The position numbers and the translations under genes are program-made. From assembly GCA_021927905.1 (NCBI GenBank), contig BLLK01000060.1, positions 372,001 to 436,000 of the forward strand: DNA of 64,000 nucleotides, given 5' to 3'. Origin of the DNA: Chaetoceros tenuissimus (taxonomy: Eukaryota; Bacillariophyta; Thalassiosirophyceae; Chaetocerotales; Chaetocerotaceae). Each line of letters starts with the position of its first letter. Position 1 is the stretch's first letter. The notes under the pieces were generated by a model that made no database searches, was not told the DNA's origin, and saw only the letters and a program-made list of their open reading frames with translations. Positions 32,540 through 42,816 of this stretch are shown here, piece after piece.

Positions 32540-33391
32540 ATGCTTCGGCTACTCCGATCAACAATATGCGCCATGTTTCTGACAAAGAGTATTCATGCTG
32601 AAAACCTTTCTCTCACACCGATCGAATTACGGTTATATTTCCAAGCAGGCTCAGGTGTAGAAGTTAGGTTGTCAAACGAGGCCACTTTACAATTCAACAA
32701 TATCAGTCTTGTTCATAATACAAATTCAACACAAATCCAAATGGAAAGTGAACTCTATGATAGTGTCGAGCAAGCAGTTTATCAGACATTGTATAAATCA
32801 ACAACTGTTGAAATTACCTCACAAGATACATGTATTTACTACAATCACTTGGTAAATACAAATTGCATCCTTTTGAAATTAAGAGCTGCAGTAGATTACT
32901 ACGAACATGACTACTTCAAAAATGCAGGATATTTGAACTTTAAAAACATGATGGATTTCTATACCAGTACATCGTTTGTATCAGATGAATTACTGCAACA
33001 ATTGACAAACAAATTGAAGGAGAATGATGAGTTTGCATCTTTACTGGAGATTAGGGCACAATCGAAATTGCGTTCAAAGGTAATCTTTGAAGATTCTTAC
33101 ACGGTGGAATTAGATCCAAGGATAAAATATAATGAATCAGAAAAGAATTCGTTCATATCCATGGCCGAGAGACCAGATTCGGTTTTATTCTACTCGACGT
33201 TTATTGGTGTAATATTAGTTGTCATGATGACATTGAATGATAAGCGACATGAACGGAGAGAAAAGATAATACAGAAACATATGAGAAGTCTCTCAGAGAT
33301 TATCCAACAAAGACCTACAGATACTGAACAAAGCAGTGCAAATTCATCCCAGTTTGACGATACAACTGATTGGTTTTTACGCAAGCAGTGA
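32540..33391 (+). CDS. Type I membrane protein of unknown function
   Basis: A single exon of 283 residues. The N-terminus is a signal peptide (about 1-20, LLRSTICAMFLTKSIHA). A luminal or extracellular part of about 190 residues with only two Cys (DTCIYYN and NTNCILL) follows. One membrane helix lies at about 214-232 (VLFYSTFIGVILVVMMTL), then a short basic cytosolic tail. The topology is well supported. I recognise no domain and do not assign a function. Divergent from GPDH and convergent with the next SDR (102 bp apart). Confidence 0.7.
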   Translation: MLRLLRSTICAMFLTKSIHAENLSLTPIELRLYFQAGSGVEVRLSNEATLQFNNISLVHNTNSTQIQMESELYDSVEQAVYQTLYKSTTVEITSQDTCIYYNHLVNTNCILLKLRAAVDYYEHDYFKNAGYLNFKNMMDFYTSTSFVSDELLQQLTNKLKENDEFASLLEIRAQSKLRSKVIFEDSYTVELDPRIKYNESEKNSFISMAERPDSVLFYSTFIGVILVVMMTLNDKRHERREKIIQKHMRSLSEIIQQRPTDTEQSSANSSQFDDTTDWFLRKQ

Positions 33392-33493
33392 TGACCTTTC
33401 TTTTTGGATACTGTCAATCTGTACTTTTATAATGTAAATTAGCTATCATATGGAATATCACATCTAAGTTATATCATATATTATGAAGTACTT

Positions 33494-34461
33494 TTAAGGA
33501 TAGAAAGAATCGTAGAATGAATTTCTTGTAAAACCTCCATCAACACTAATCACCTGGCCTGTAATGTAACCGGCGCCTGGAAGACACAGAAAAGCACAAA
33601 GCGCTGCTACTTCTTCTGGTTCACCAACCCGACCTGCAGGAGTTTTCTCAAGAACAGATTTCTTATAATCTTCATTCTTTAGAACTTGCTGCGCCAAAGC
33701 AGTATTTATATACCAAGGTGCGACACAATTCACTCTTATCTGTTGTTCAAGATGTGTTAAAATTGGAAATTTCTATATACAGTTTCTAATGATGAGTACA
33801 TCATATAATATTTACTTACTCCTTGAGGTGCCCACTCACAAGCCCAGTTACCAGTAACTTGGTTCATAGCCGCTTTGGTACTCGCATAAGGTGTCCCACT
33901 CTTCATACACACAACTCCAGCTACAGAACCAATGTTGACAACACTCGAAGTTTCTGCACAATGAGTTCCTCCTTCTACCTGTGGCCTTTTCAAGTATGGA
34001 TGACATAATTTGGTGAGTTCGAACATTGACTTGAAGTTTGTCGACAAGATAAATTCTAAATCTTCCTCGGTATATTCAATAGAAGGTTTACGAATGTTGG
34101 TTCCAACATTATTCACCAAGATATCAAGCTTTCCTGGATTCGCACAGTCATCTTTGATTAGTTCTTTCACTCCTTCCATGAGCTTTGCCCTTCCCTCTGC
34201 ATTTGATATATCAGCTACTACACCTCTAACATTGATGCCTTGTTCTTTCCATTCTTTGATGCATGTATCAAGTTCCTTCTCGTTTCTTGCACATGTGAGA
34301 ATCTTACATGCAAAAGTTTGACCAAGTTCTTGGATGATGGCATGGCCAATTCCTTTCGTTCCTCCAGTTACAACTGCAGTTGTCTTTGGCGGCAGGTTCC
34401 ACAACCCTGCACTAGCAAGAGAAATAAGGGTTGTAAATACAACAATTACAAGTTTCATCAT
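33494..34461 (-). CDS. Short-chain dehydrogenase (tropinone reductase-like)
   Basis: Two exons, 34461-33820 and 33739-33494. The 80-nt intron is phase 0 and splicing joins APQG to [11 protein letters not shown] chose the ATG at 34461 because it opens a signal peptide or membrane anchor ([18 protein letters not shown]), giving 295 residues. An ATG at 34551 is also in frame and would add 30 residues. SDR motifs: cofactor loop [14 protein letters not shown] in place of NNAG, the serine in NIGSVAG, the catalytic YASTK, and the C-terminal [11 protein letters not shown]. It should reduce a carbonyl with NADPH in the secretory pathway. The substrate cannot be read from sequence. Confidence 0.85.
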
Positions 34462-34794
34462 TCCAATTATGACACGAATGGGAAAAGCACCACTTTCAAT
34501 AGAAAGAATAACAATAGAGCAAAGAGATGATGGATGATCGAAAAGATCCATCTGACTAAGTCCCAATCCGAGAGTGATAGATGTATACCAAAATAGATGG
34601 ATGAATTGGCCAAATTAGATGACGACACGGCAGCCGTTGGGTCTCACATTTTTCATCAAGTTTGAGAATTCACTTTTCCATGGATGAAATGGGGAAATAT
34701 CCACCGTGTTGCAGCCTGTAGCCTCGTCTTCTGAATGAAATGAAGAGGAACAACTTCACATTAAAGTAAAGCATCAGTGAAGTAGAAAAAGAAC

Positions 34795-35400
34795 ATGAAT
34801 TTTGGACTAGATACAGCCTTAGACAAAACCCTTTTTGGAATCGCAATAATACTGACGATAATACTGATTGTAGTTGTTGTTTTATTTTGGAGGAGAAGAG
34901 ACAAAGTTGTTCCAAAAGTCAGTGCAGATGCGGACCCTGTAAAGGCAAAAGACAAGCTAAAAGGAAAAGTAAAAAATCCATCAGAATATCCAACTATTAC
35001 AGTAATCAAGAAGCAAAGTACGGGACCGGAAGATGATGAGCAATCAGATGTTTCATCAATATGGGATACCAGTTCTCAACAACATGATAAGAAATATTTT
35101 ACAGAGATGGCGCTACGGCACCAAATAGACAAATGTCTCAAAGCAGCAAGTAAAGATATAGAAAAGGACAGTGATGATGATACAGACAGAGATGACAGTA
35201 GCAGTTGTACGGGTGAAGTTGGAAGTACTGCCGATAGGTTGGAAGTAGCTTCCAGGAAAATGCATTCTATAACACAGCAATTACAGTTTTGGAGTAATTG
35301 GGGTGACGAAGTTGAAGAGGGCAGAGATGCAAATGAAGTCAGGCATACAGAAGATGTTCGAGACGATGGGGAACTTGCAACAAGAAGTGTTGAAGTTTGA
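34795..35400 (+). CDS. Small single-span membrane protein, unknown
   Basis: 201 residues, one exon. A membrane helix at about 13-32 (LFGIAIILTIILIVVVVLFW) is followed by WRRRDK, so the N-terminus is outside or luminal and the long tail cytosolic. The tail is hydrophilic, with acidic and Ser-rich stretches (DSDDDTDRDDSSSC) and a predicted helix (ATADRLEVASRK-like, 155-175). No known domain. It lies between a divergent SDR and a convergent IQ-motif gene. Confidence 0.6.
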   Translation: MNFGLDTALDKTLFGIAIILTIILIVVVVLFWRRRDKVVPKVSADADPVKAKDKLKGKVKNPSEYPTITVIKKQSTGPEDDEQSDVSSIWDTSSQQHDKKYFTEMALRHQIDKCLKAASKDIEKDSDDDTDRDDSSSCTGEVGSTADRLEVASRKMHSITQQLQFWSNWGDEVEEGRDANEVRHTEDVRDDGELATRSVEV

Positions 35401-35533
35401 TGTTTCAAACCAATGTATTCATAACCAAACGAAAGATGGAATCAGTCATTTTCATTTATGCTACCACAAACAGTGAAAATTGAAGGTACACTTTTATAAA
35501 ATTACAAGTGTAAATACTAAGTCAAAGTTAAGG

Positions 35534-37180
35534 CTACAAACGAAAAACCTTGTTGTAGGCAGCCTTGAATGCTTCAACTTGAAGTAGAAAGTTTTTGTGT
35601 GCAATCGTATCAATGACATCCCCTTGGAAAGAAGGTATTGTCCCTTCATCTTTTGTATGGACTTTTTGGCTCCTTTTAGAATGCTTCTTTGGCTTTCCAG
35701 AAGCAGTCACAAGATTTACGTTCCACATTCTCTTCTCATCACCAACCAGTTTTCTCTTTTGAAGTCCTTCTTCTATTTTTTGTCTCTCCCTTCTTTCCTT
35801 ATCGAAAAGAGACTTTAGTGAAGCTCTTTGGCTTTGAAGTTCCTGATTTTTTGCCTTTATTTGCTTCTGGAGATTTTCAACCTCATAAAGAGCTTTCTTT
35901 GAAGTCTGGATAACGAATCCATGCTTTAGAACAATATCGAGCTTTAGCGCTGTTTGATTCTTTCTTTCTAGCTCAATGCTTTCTTCAACTTCATCTTCCC
36001 AGCCTTCTGCTACATCTTTTGTATTCATGGTTGCTTTCATCTTTTCGAGATCTTTGGAGTTATTGAGACTTGTATGCAATGAAATTGTTGCATCTTTGTA
36101 TGCAGCTTTTGCCCCTTCTAAATTCTCAAGTAGTGTGTGCTTATTCGTGGTCTTTTCAAAAACAGTTAATTCATACTCATATCTTTCGATCAATGCCTCT
36201 ACCATCATTATATGCTCATTTGTCCTTTCATCCCAGTTGCTAATTAGGATACGATTACGACGGACTCTAGCTACTCTTCCTCTCCAGCACTTTTGAATGA
36301 GAAGTGAAGCTGAATTGAATTCTATAGATCGTTTCTTCACAAAATTCATGGCTATGATTCTTCTCATAACTCGTTGAATGACAGTAGCTTTACTGTTTCG
36401 CATCCTAGCCTCACATCTATTCCCAAAATTGTATCTTCGATAATACATTTGAATACAAAGCGCTGCAACGTGTCTTTGGTGTCGTATTGCTCGTCTCTTC
36501 CCAAGAAACATTCGAATACTTTTTTGAATAACCAATGCACTAGAATGCATACATTCAAGTCTCTTGTTCCACTTTTTTGTAGCAAGTCGCCTTCGTAACT
36601 GTGCTTGACACTTTGGAATATAATAGTTGAGCTTTTCAACCCACTCATGCACCCAGACTCTTGCTACCACAGATCTATAGAAAGATTGAATGGTTATTGC
36701 TGCTAATCTTTGCATGGCTACATTATGTAGTCTCCTTCGAGCAAGAATACTTCTCCACAATGTTTGAATTACTATGCTTGCCTACAAAACAGTTGAGTTC
36801 AGTATAGAGAAATAGAACAAAGAAATGACAGGACTTACCTCTATTTCGTTTCTATTGATTAAAAAGTAAGCTTCCATACGTTTAGACCGAATCTCCACTT
36901 TGCTTTTCTTACCAGTCTTACGCCTAGCTTTGGATTGATATGGTGACTGCTGAATCATCTTCATTCCTCGACTACGTCTTTTCGATTCCAACATTTTTCT
37001 TTCATTTGCCTTAGCTTGAATTGAAGGTTTGTTTGTCTCGAGAGCTTCATGCTGAACAAAGGAAGAAATGTAGAAGGAATCAAGCTCTTTGCTCTCGGAT
37101 AAACCATTACTCTTGTTTGTTTCGAATTGCGGAAAGTATATTTTCTTGTTGGACTTGGTTTTGTGAAGCTTTAGTTTCAT
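35534..37180 (-). CDS. IQ-motif repeat protein with coiled coil
   Basis: Two exons, 37180-36839 and 36781-35534. The 57-nt intron is phase 0 and the splice itself completes an IQ motif (NEIE|ASIVIQTLWRSILARRR). 529 residues from the ATG at 37180; an upstream TTG in the same frame is not a likely start. At least six IQ-like motifs follow in a row: AAITIQSFYRSVVAR, ALVIQKSIRMFLGKRR, ALCIQMYYRRY, ATVIQRVMRR and ASLLIQKCWRGRVARVRR. A long coiled coil (about 330-460) and a basic KPKKHSKRSQK patch complete it. Domain order resembles ASPM or myosin-neck style calmodulin-binding scaffolds without a motor. Role unknown, probably cytoskeletal. Confidence 0.75.
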
Positions 37181-37333
37181 TTTCGTTGCTTTCAGAAGAG
37201 AAAGTAAGTAGACTTGCTGGCTCCACAATGGAAATTGATTTCGAATCGATCAATTTTGTTTTTGGATTCAAAATCTTTTTATTAAAACCTAATTGTGTAC
37301 ATTTTACGTTACAAACAACTATAGAACCCATCC

Positions 37334-38299
37334 CTAGCTTTCCAACTTTTGAAAAGTCATTTTACCCTTTTTCTTCTTCTTTTTTGTACGGATGGCTCCA
37401 TGCACTAAACCCTTTCGAACAACTGGAGCAGGCCTCTTTCTTGTCTCAGCATCATTATGTTGTTCTTCTTTTTTTACACTACTATCTAAAGATTTGTTAA
37501 TAATCCCATCGTCTGCATTCAGACTGTCTTTTTCTACAGTCATTGTGGTTTCTTCAGCTTTTACTTTCATTGTCGGATCATCACACTTTGTCATGTTCAT
37601 CCACTGATGAAATTGCTCTTCATCTACTTTTACATCGTTCTTCTCCACCACAGTAGCTGATACTTGCTGCTCCAACGCTTTTTGTAAAAGTGGAAATGCA
37701 AGAGGTCCAATTTTTCCATATGCCATGTCATGTTCCGAATGAATATGCATTCGCATCTTGTCATGTAATTCAGGATGGGTCATTTGTACAATACAGTGAG
37801 GATACTCATCTTTATGCTTTTCTTCCAATGGAATTTGTTTCACACTGGCATCTTGTAGTTCCGATAGAGCACTTGCTACGAGTCCAGCGAGACCTTTCAC
37901 AGAATCTAATTTTGCTTCGTCGACCGCGATGCCTGTTTCTTCAAAGAATATCTGTAAATCTTGGATTTCCCACGGTTTCGAGCTAAGATAATATCTATTT
38001 TCATCTATAGTAGCGGTTCGATGATCTTGTAGAACTGATGGAGATGGTAAAATTCCAAATCGGAGCTCAAGCGTCTTCTTTCCTCCTCGAATAGATTCTT
38101 GAAAGTTTACGCTAAATAGATGGATTCTTTGCTGCTTGGTAATTTGCATGGACTTGTGCCACTCTAATTCTACACTATTATGGTTACACGAGGAATTCTG
38201 CAATGCTCGATAAACAGCTTCAGTTCCCAGCAATTTTGTTGCAAGATGAAAATTGAATAGATCCATAAAGGATGTCGAGCTTGCACCGGATGAACTCAT
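37334..38299 (-). CDS. Nuclear-type protein of unknown function, 5' end uncertain
   Basis: From the first ATG (38299) the protein has 321 residues. The same frame stays open upstream to 38449 and reads protein-like there (FEHLWTGVKLQSIKKYF, FSERKEQFRVIVYLNG) but lacks an ATG, so an upstream exon probably splices in near 38440. Inside, about 75 residues with the pattern ELEWHKSMQITKQQ...LELRFGILPS look folded. The C-terminal third is Lys/Glu-rich and ends in KKKKKKGK, a nuclear signal. I recognise no family. It sits 153 bp upstream of the IQ gene on the same strand. Confidence 0.65.
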   Translation of the reverse strand: MSSSGASSTSFMDLFNFHLATKLLGTEAVYRALQNSSCNHNSVELEWHKSMQITKQQRIHLFSVNFQESIRGGKKTLELRFGILPSPSVLQDHRTATIDENRYYLSSKPWEIQDLQIFFEETGIAVDEAKLDSVKGLAGLVASALSELQDASVKQIPLEEKHKDEYPHCIVQMTHPELHDKMRMHIHSEHDMAYGKIGPLAFPLLQKALEQQVSATVVEKNDVKVDEEQFHQWMNMTKCDDPTMKVKAEETTMTVEKDSLNADDGIINKSLDSSVKKEEQHNDAETRKRPAPVVRKGLVHGAIRTKKKKKKGKMTFQKLES

Positions 38300-38339
38300 G
38301 CTGTTTGATGTTTCTATGCCGTTGAGGTAGACAATCACT

Positions 38340-38705
38340 CTAAACTGTTCTTTTCGTTCCGAAAAAGAATCTCTGAAATATTTTTTGATACTTTGCAGCT
38401 TGACCCCTGTCCAAAGATGTTCAAATGATTTGAATATCTCTACACTCTTTCACAATTATTATGCAAGCAGAAGCCAAACGATTCTTTACTGAAAATGAAA
38501 TGGTGTTGGAATCAAGCTCGAGTTGGAATACAGTGTGGTGACAGGTGACAATGACGAAAGATAGGAGAAGGACGGACGAAAAAGGGAAATATTTTCTAGC
38601 TAGTCTCTTGCTCTATCTATCTTAGCTAGGTAGGATAAGAACGGTTTATCTCATTCTCACGTCATTGGCATCAGATAAAGGCAGATTCATATGAAAGATT
38701 TAATT
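38340..38705. other. Intergenic region / possible upstream exon
   Basis: 367 bp between the unknown nuclear-type gene and the 3' end of CTP synthase, both on the minus strand. 38340-38440 probably belongs to the coding region of the former. The rest should hold its first exon and promoter. No repeat or RNA seen. Confidence 0.45.
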
Positions 38706-40840
38706 TTATTCGCTTTTAGCTGCTTTGCTAGCTTCCAATAAACCAAAGAATAAAGGATTTGGCTTTTCTGGACGACTTGTGAATTCAGGGTGGAATTGAG
38801 ATGCAACAAAGTACGGATGGGATGATTCTTCTAGCTCTACAATCTCCATTCTCTCACCACTGTTATCTGCATTTCTTCCGACAAAGTGCAGTCCCGCAGC
38901 CTCAAGATCGGTAACAAATGCAGGGTTCACTTCATATCTATGCCGATGCCTCTCATTCACCTTTTCATGTCCATAGAATTTACGTGCAATACTTCCCTTT
39001 CGCAAGATTGTTTCTCTCAATCCAAGTCTCATTGTTCCTCCCATTCTCTCCCGATCACCTTCTGGCATGAAAATGATTGCATCTTCTACATCTTCAACAA
39101 GATCATCCTTGAATTCAGAACTGTGTGCATTTGGTCTATTTAATACATTGCGGCAATATTCAACTACAGATGCCTGCATTCCCAAACAAATTCCCAAAAA
39201 TGGAGTCTTTGATTCTCTTGCGTATTTAATTGCTTCTACTTTTCCTTCAAATCCTCTCATTCCGAAGCCACCTGGTACTACGATTCCATCACAATTCTTG
39301 AGTCGATTCCATGCATTATCAAATGTTTCTTGACTTGTATTTTCATCATTGATATCTAAATCCGATGCAACAATCCACTCAATCTTTAGTCTTTGCTTAG
39401 TAGCAATTGCAGAATGTGTCAATGCCTTCACAACAGATAAATCTGGCAATGAAAATAAAAATGTGAGATGGATGAAGTCTCGGTGTTATATAAAAACAAT
39501 CAAAACTTTGATTGTACTTACAAGCATCTCCTTGATCAACATACTTTCCAACCATAGCTATGGTACACTCTCCTTCAGGCGAGTCAACACTATCTGCCAA
39601 TTCAGTCCATTCCTTGATCAATTTACTCTTTTCAATACCAGTAATTTCATTATTCTCATATGCAGAAAACTTTTGCGATACACTCTTTTTGTAATATGGC
39701 TCAAGACGAAGACGATGTGCAAGCATAGATGGAAAGTTTTGACTCATCATCATCAAAGGTACACGGTAGATATTTGATACATCATGAATACTAATGATGG
39801 CATTCTTTGGAATAGATGAAAACATTGCAATTTTCTTCTTTGCAGATGCTTCCAAAGGAAGCTTACCTCTACATGCAATAAAATCAGGTGTAAGACCAAG
39901 TTGTCTCATTTGTGCCACAGAATGCTGAGTAGGTTTTGTCTTTTGCTCTGGTGGTGATCCAAGAACTGGGACAAGTGATACATGAACAAAACACATATTT
40001 TTGTATCCAACAAGTACTTGAAGTTGACGCAAAGCTTCTACAAAAGGCATGGATTCAATATCTCCTAATGTTCCTCCCAACTCAACAATGCATACTTCTG
40101 GTATTTCTTTTGTAGACGATCCAAATCTTGCTACTGGAGCTTTTGCAACTCTTAAAATCCATTCCTGAATCGCATCTATTTCCAAGTTGTAACAAAGTCA
40201 GTTCTATTCACTTGATATCAATGTACGAAATATAGACTCGGCACATACACTAATTTGCCTTACCTGAAATATGAGGAACAACCTGGACAGTTTTCCCAAG
40301 GTAATCTCCCATTCTTTCTCTATCAATTACAGATTGATAAATCTTTCCTGTACTCAAGTTACTCTCCTTTGTCAAACTGACACTTAAAAATCTTTCATAG
40401 TTTCCCAAGTCCAAATCAGTTTCACCACCGTCATCAAGAACAAAAACTTCTCCATGTTCAAATGGACTCATAGTTCCAGCATCAACATTCAAATAAGGGT
40501 CAATTTTGAGTGCAGTAACACGAAGACCCATTGCACGAAGAAGTACTCCAATGGATGAAGCAGTTACTCCCTTCCCAATTCCAGATAAAACTCCTCCAGT
40601 AACTACAATGATTTTGCGATTGGATGCAACTGTCTCTTCTACAAGTTCTCTTAGAGAATCTGGAATCACATCTGCTTTTTCTCCTCCTCTTGTATTAAGC
40701 GCCTGAGATGACGATTTAGAAAGAAAATTTTCAGAAAATTTTCCTTTTGACTTTAATAGCGATAGGTTTTGTCCAAAACCATTATTTGTATGAGCAAAGG
40801 TCAGTATTGGAAATAATCCAAAGAGAAGAGATAGCTTCAT
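38706..40840 (-). CDS. CTP synthase with N-terminal targeting-like extension
   Basis: Three exons: 40840-40264, 40175-39522 and 39442-38706, introns 88 and 79 nt, 655 residues. The synthase domain starts near residue 74 with [19 protein letters not shown], the ATP loop, then [21 protein letters not shown]. The first splice restores VVPHISDAIQEW. The glutaminase domain has PGGFGMRG, the nucleophile Cys in LGICLGMQ and the His/Glu pair in SQFHPEF. It makes CTP from UTP, ATP and glutamine. Unusual: the first 20 or so residues ([20 protein letters not shown]) look like a signal peptide, and a Ser-rich 50-residue spacer follows. CTP synthase is normally cytosolic. The start has no in-frame alternative that would remove the leader and keep the domain intact. 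Divergent from flavodoxin. Confidence 0.95.
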
Positions 40841-41186
40841 GTTCAGAGGTTAATATTGACTTGCGTCTATGTTACCCACGAAAGTGAGAAAGGTAAGGGT
40901 ATCCATCCTTTGTGATGTGCGAGTATGTGTTCAAAAAAGGCGTTGAATCATCATCATTTTTTAGAAATTTACTTGGCCCTCATTGATGGATTTCATCTGG
41001 CGGATGAAGGCCAGACGCTACTATCATAAATGGCCTAAAAGACACATCGACGAAAGATATCACAGTTCTGAGTTTGATGTTCTTCTTCTTCCTGAACATA
41101 TTTATATGCAATTGCATTTTTATTGAAACTATTCATTACACTGGAACCAGATCTTGCTCACATATATTGAAAATCAATACTTTCAA
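40841..41186. promoter_or_regulatory. Divergent promoter CTP synthase / flavodoxin
   Basis: 346 bp shared by two divergent genes. If the flavodoxin is induced by iron limitation, as many diatom flavodoxins are, this is where such elements should lie. I see no motif that I can name. Confidence 0.45.
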
Positions 41187-42239
41187 ATGAAATTGAATCC
41201 ATTTATCTTGACACTATCGGCTTTGAGCTCGGTTGAAGCATTTTCTCCCTCTACTCTAAACAAAAGATACCCTCTTCGCAATGCAGTGTTCGCAAAAGGA
41301 AGATCTTCATGTGATCTTGTCTTGTATGCAAAGGTAGGTATCTTCTTTGGAACTTCTACAGGAAATACTGAAACTGTCGCAGATTATATTGCTGCTGAGT
41401 TCGGAGATGATGCCGAGGGTCCAATTGAGATTGATGGAATTGTCGGAAGCGTTGCTGATGAATTTGCAAAGTATGATGCTTTGATTGTCGGCACTCCTAC
41501 ATGGAACACTGGTGCTGATAGTGAACGCAGTGGTACTGGCTGGGATGAGATTTACTACGGTGAAATGCAGGATCTAAATATTGCCGGAAAGAAGGTGGGA
41601 GTTTTTGGTCTAGGTGACCAAATCTCCTATTCTGAAAATTACGCTGATGCATCTGGAGAGGTTAGTGCATTTATTTGAATTTGTACTTTGATTTGGTATT
41701 ATATCTCTAATTTATCTCATTTCAACCTACCGTTTACGTAGCTTCATGATGTTTTTGAAAAGCTTGGATGTCAAATGATTGGATACACATCACAGGAAGG
41801 CTACGAGCATGAAAACTCAAAGGCTATTCGTGGAGATCTATTTTGCGGACTCTTATGCGATGAAATCAATCAAGATGATCTTTCAGAGGAGAGAGTACAA
41901 AACTGGGTGAAACAGCTAAAAACTGAAGGTATTCTTGACGGAAGCAGTGAATCCTCTGCTTCTCCTACTCCTACTGCTGTAATTGACGCTGAAGTTGTTG
42001 CAACACCTCCTGCAGAAGTAATTGTTGAAGATGATGTTATTTCAAAATTAGAAGCTGAAAATGCCATGCTTCGTAAATTGCTTGACGAATCCAAAGCCAT
42101 GGATAAAGTTCTAGCTAACGACGTAATGAACGGTGAAAGTGGATACAAGCCTTATTATAATCCCAAGAGTTTGTCCACCATGTGGGTCAGTTCAGATGGA
42201 AAGAAATGTTACTACACCAAAGAGTCACGTATCCCTTAG
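41187..42239 (+). CDS. Plastid flavodoxin with C-terminal extension
   Basis: Exons 41187-41660 and 41742-42239, an 81-nt intron, 323 residues. I start at the ATG 41187 because it opens a signal peptide ending in SSVEAFSPS, a diatom ASAFAP plastid signal. The flavodoxin fold follows: VGIFFGTSTGNTETVADYIA (phosphate loop), TPTWNTGADSERSGTGWDE (50s loop), FGLGDQISYSENYADASGE, then after splicing HDVFEKLGCQMIGYTSQEGY and an end near VQNWVKQL. It binds FMN and replaces ferredoxin at photosystem I under low iron. About 100 extra residues follow: a Ser/Pro/Thr linker, a short heptad coil (LEAENAMLRKLLDES) and a conserved-looking YKPYYNPKSLSTMWVS tail. Confidence 0.9.
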
Positions 42240-42816
42240 ACTCGAAAGTTTAGAGAGAAAAGAAATTCTTGAAGAGTTCAATGCAAAGGATGCCAATTGA
42301 ATGTCAAGGCTTGATTCGTTTCCTTCTTTGGAACACTTCATCTGAAAGGGGATGGCAGGCATTGTACAAATGTACTACTCACGAATACATTTAATCATAA
42401 AAATAATTCAATTTATCAAAAAATGTGGAAGGAATATATACGTATGCAATAGACTATGAAATACAGAAGCATGCAGAGTAAATGTAGTGAAGAATGGCAT
42501 TCTTTTTCAAAATGAATACACAAGTCATTCAGGGACGTTATTATTGAAATGAATGGCCTATCGATGACATTGACATTTTCCTGCTTCCTGCTTTTGGCGC
42601 GAAGCCTTCTTCTTCGTCAAACAACGTCAACCAGCTCATCATTCTATTATTTCATTTGGGGAAGTACGTACTCTGTTTTTTGCCCTAGTTGGTATGGTAT
42701 GGTATTCATAATGTTGAACAAAGAATCTTTCGTAATAATAGAAGAAGAACGCTAAGTATCCCATCCAATCCTTTAGTTCATAGTCAATCAAGAGGAAAGA
42801 AACTTCTGGTCGAAGC
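42240..42816. other. Intergenic region flavodoxin / divinyl reductase
   Basis: 577 bp with the flavodoxin 3' end and the upstream region of the next plastid gene. A 68-codon frame at 42549 is hydrophobic and unlike a real protein. No repeat beyond GGTATGGTATGGTATT near 42690. Confidence 0.4.

Noticed and set aside
42549-42755. 68-residue hydrophobic ORF upstream of the divinyl reductase
   Set aside because: AT-rich promoter DNA, no signal-peptide logic and no similarity pattern.
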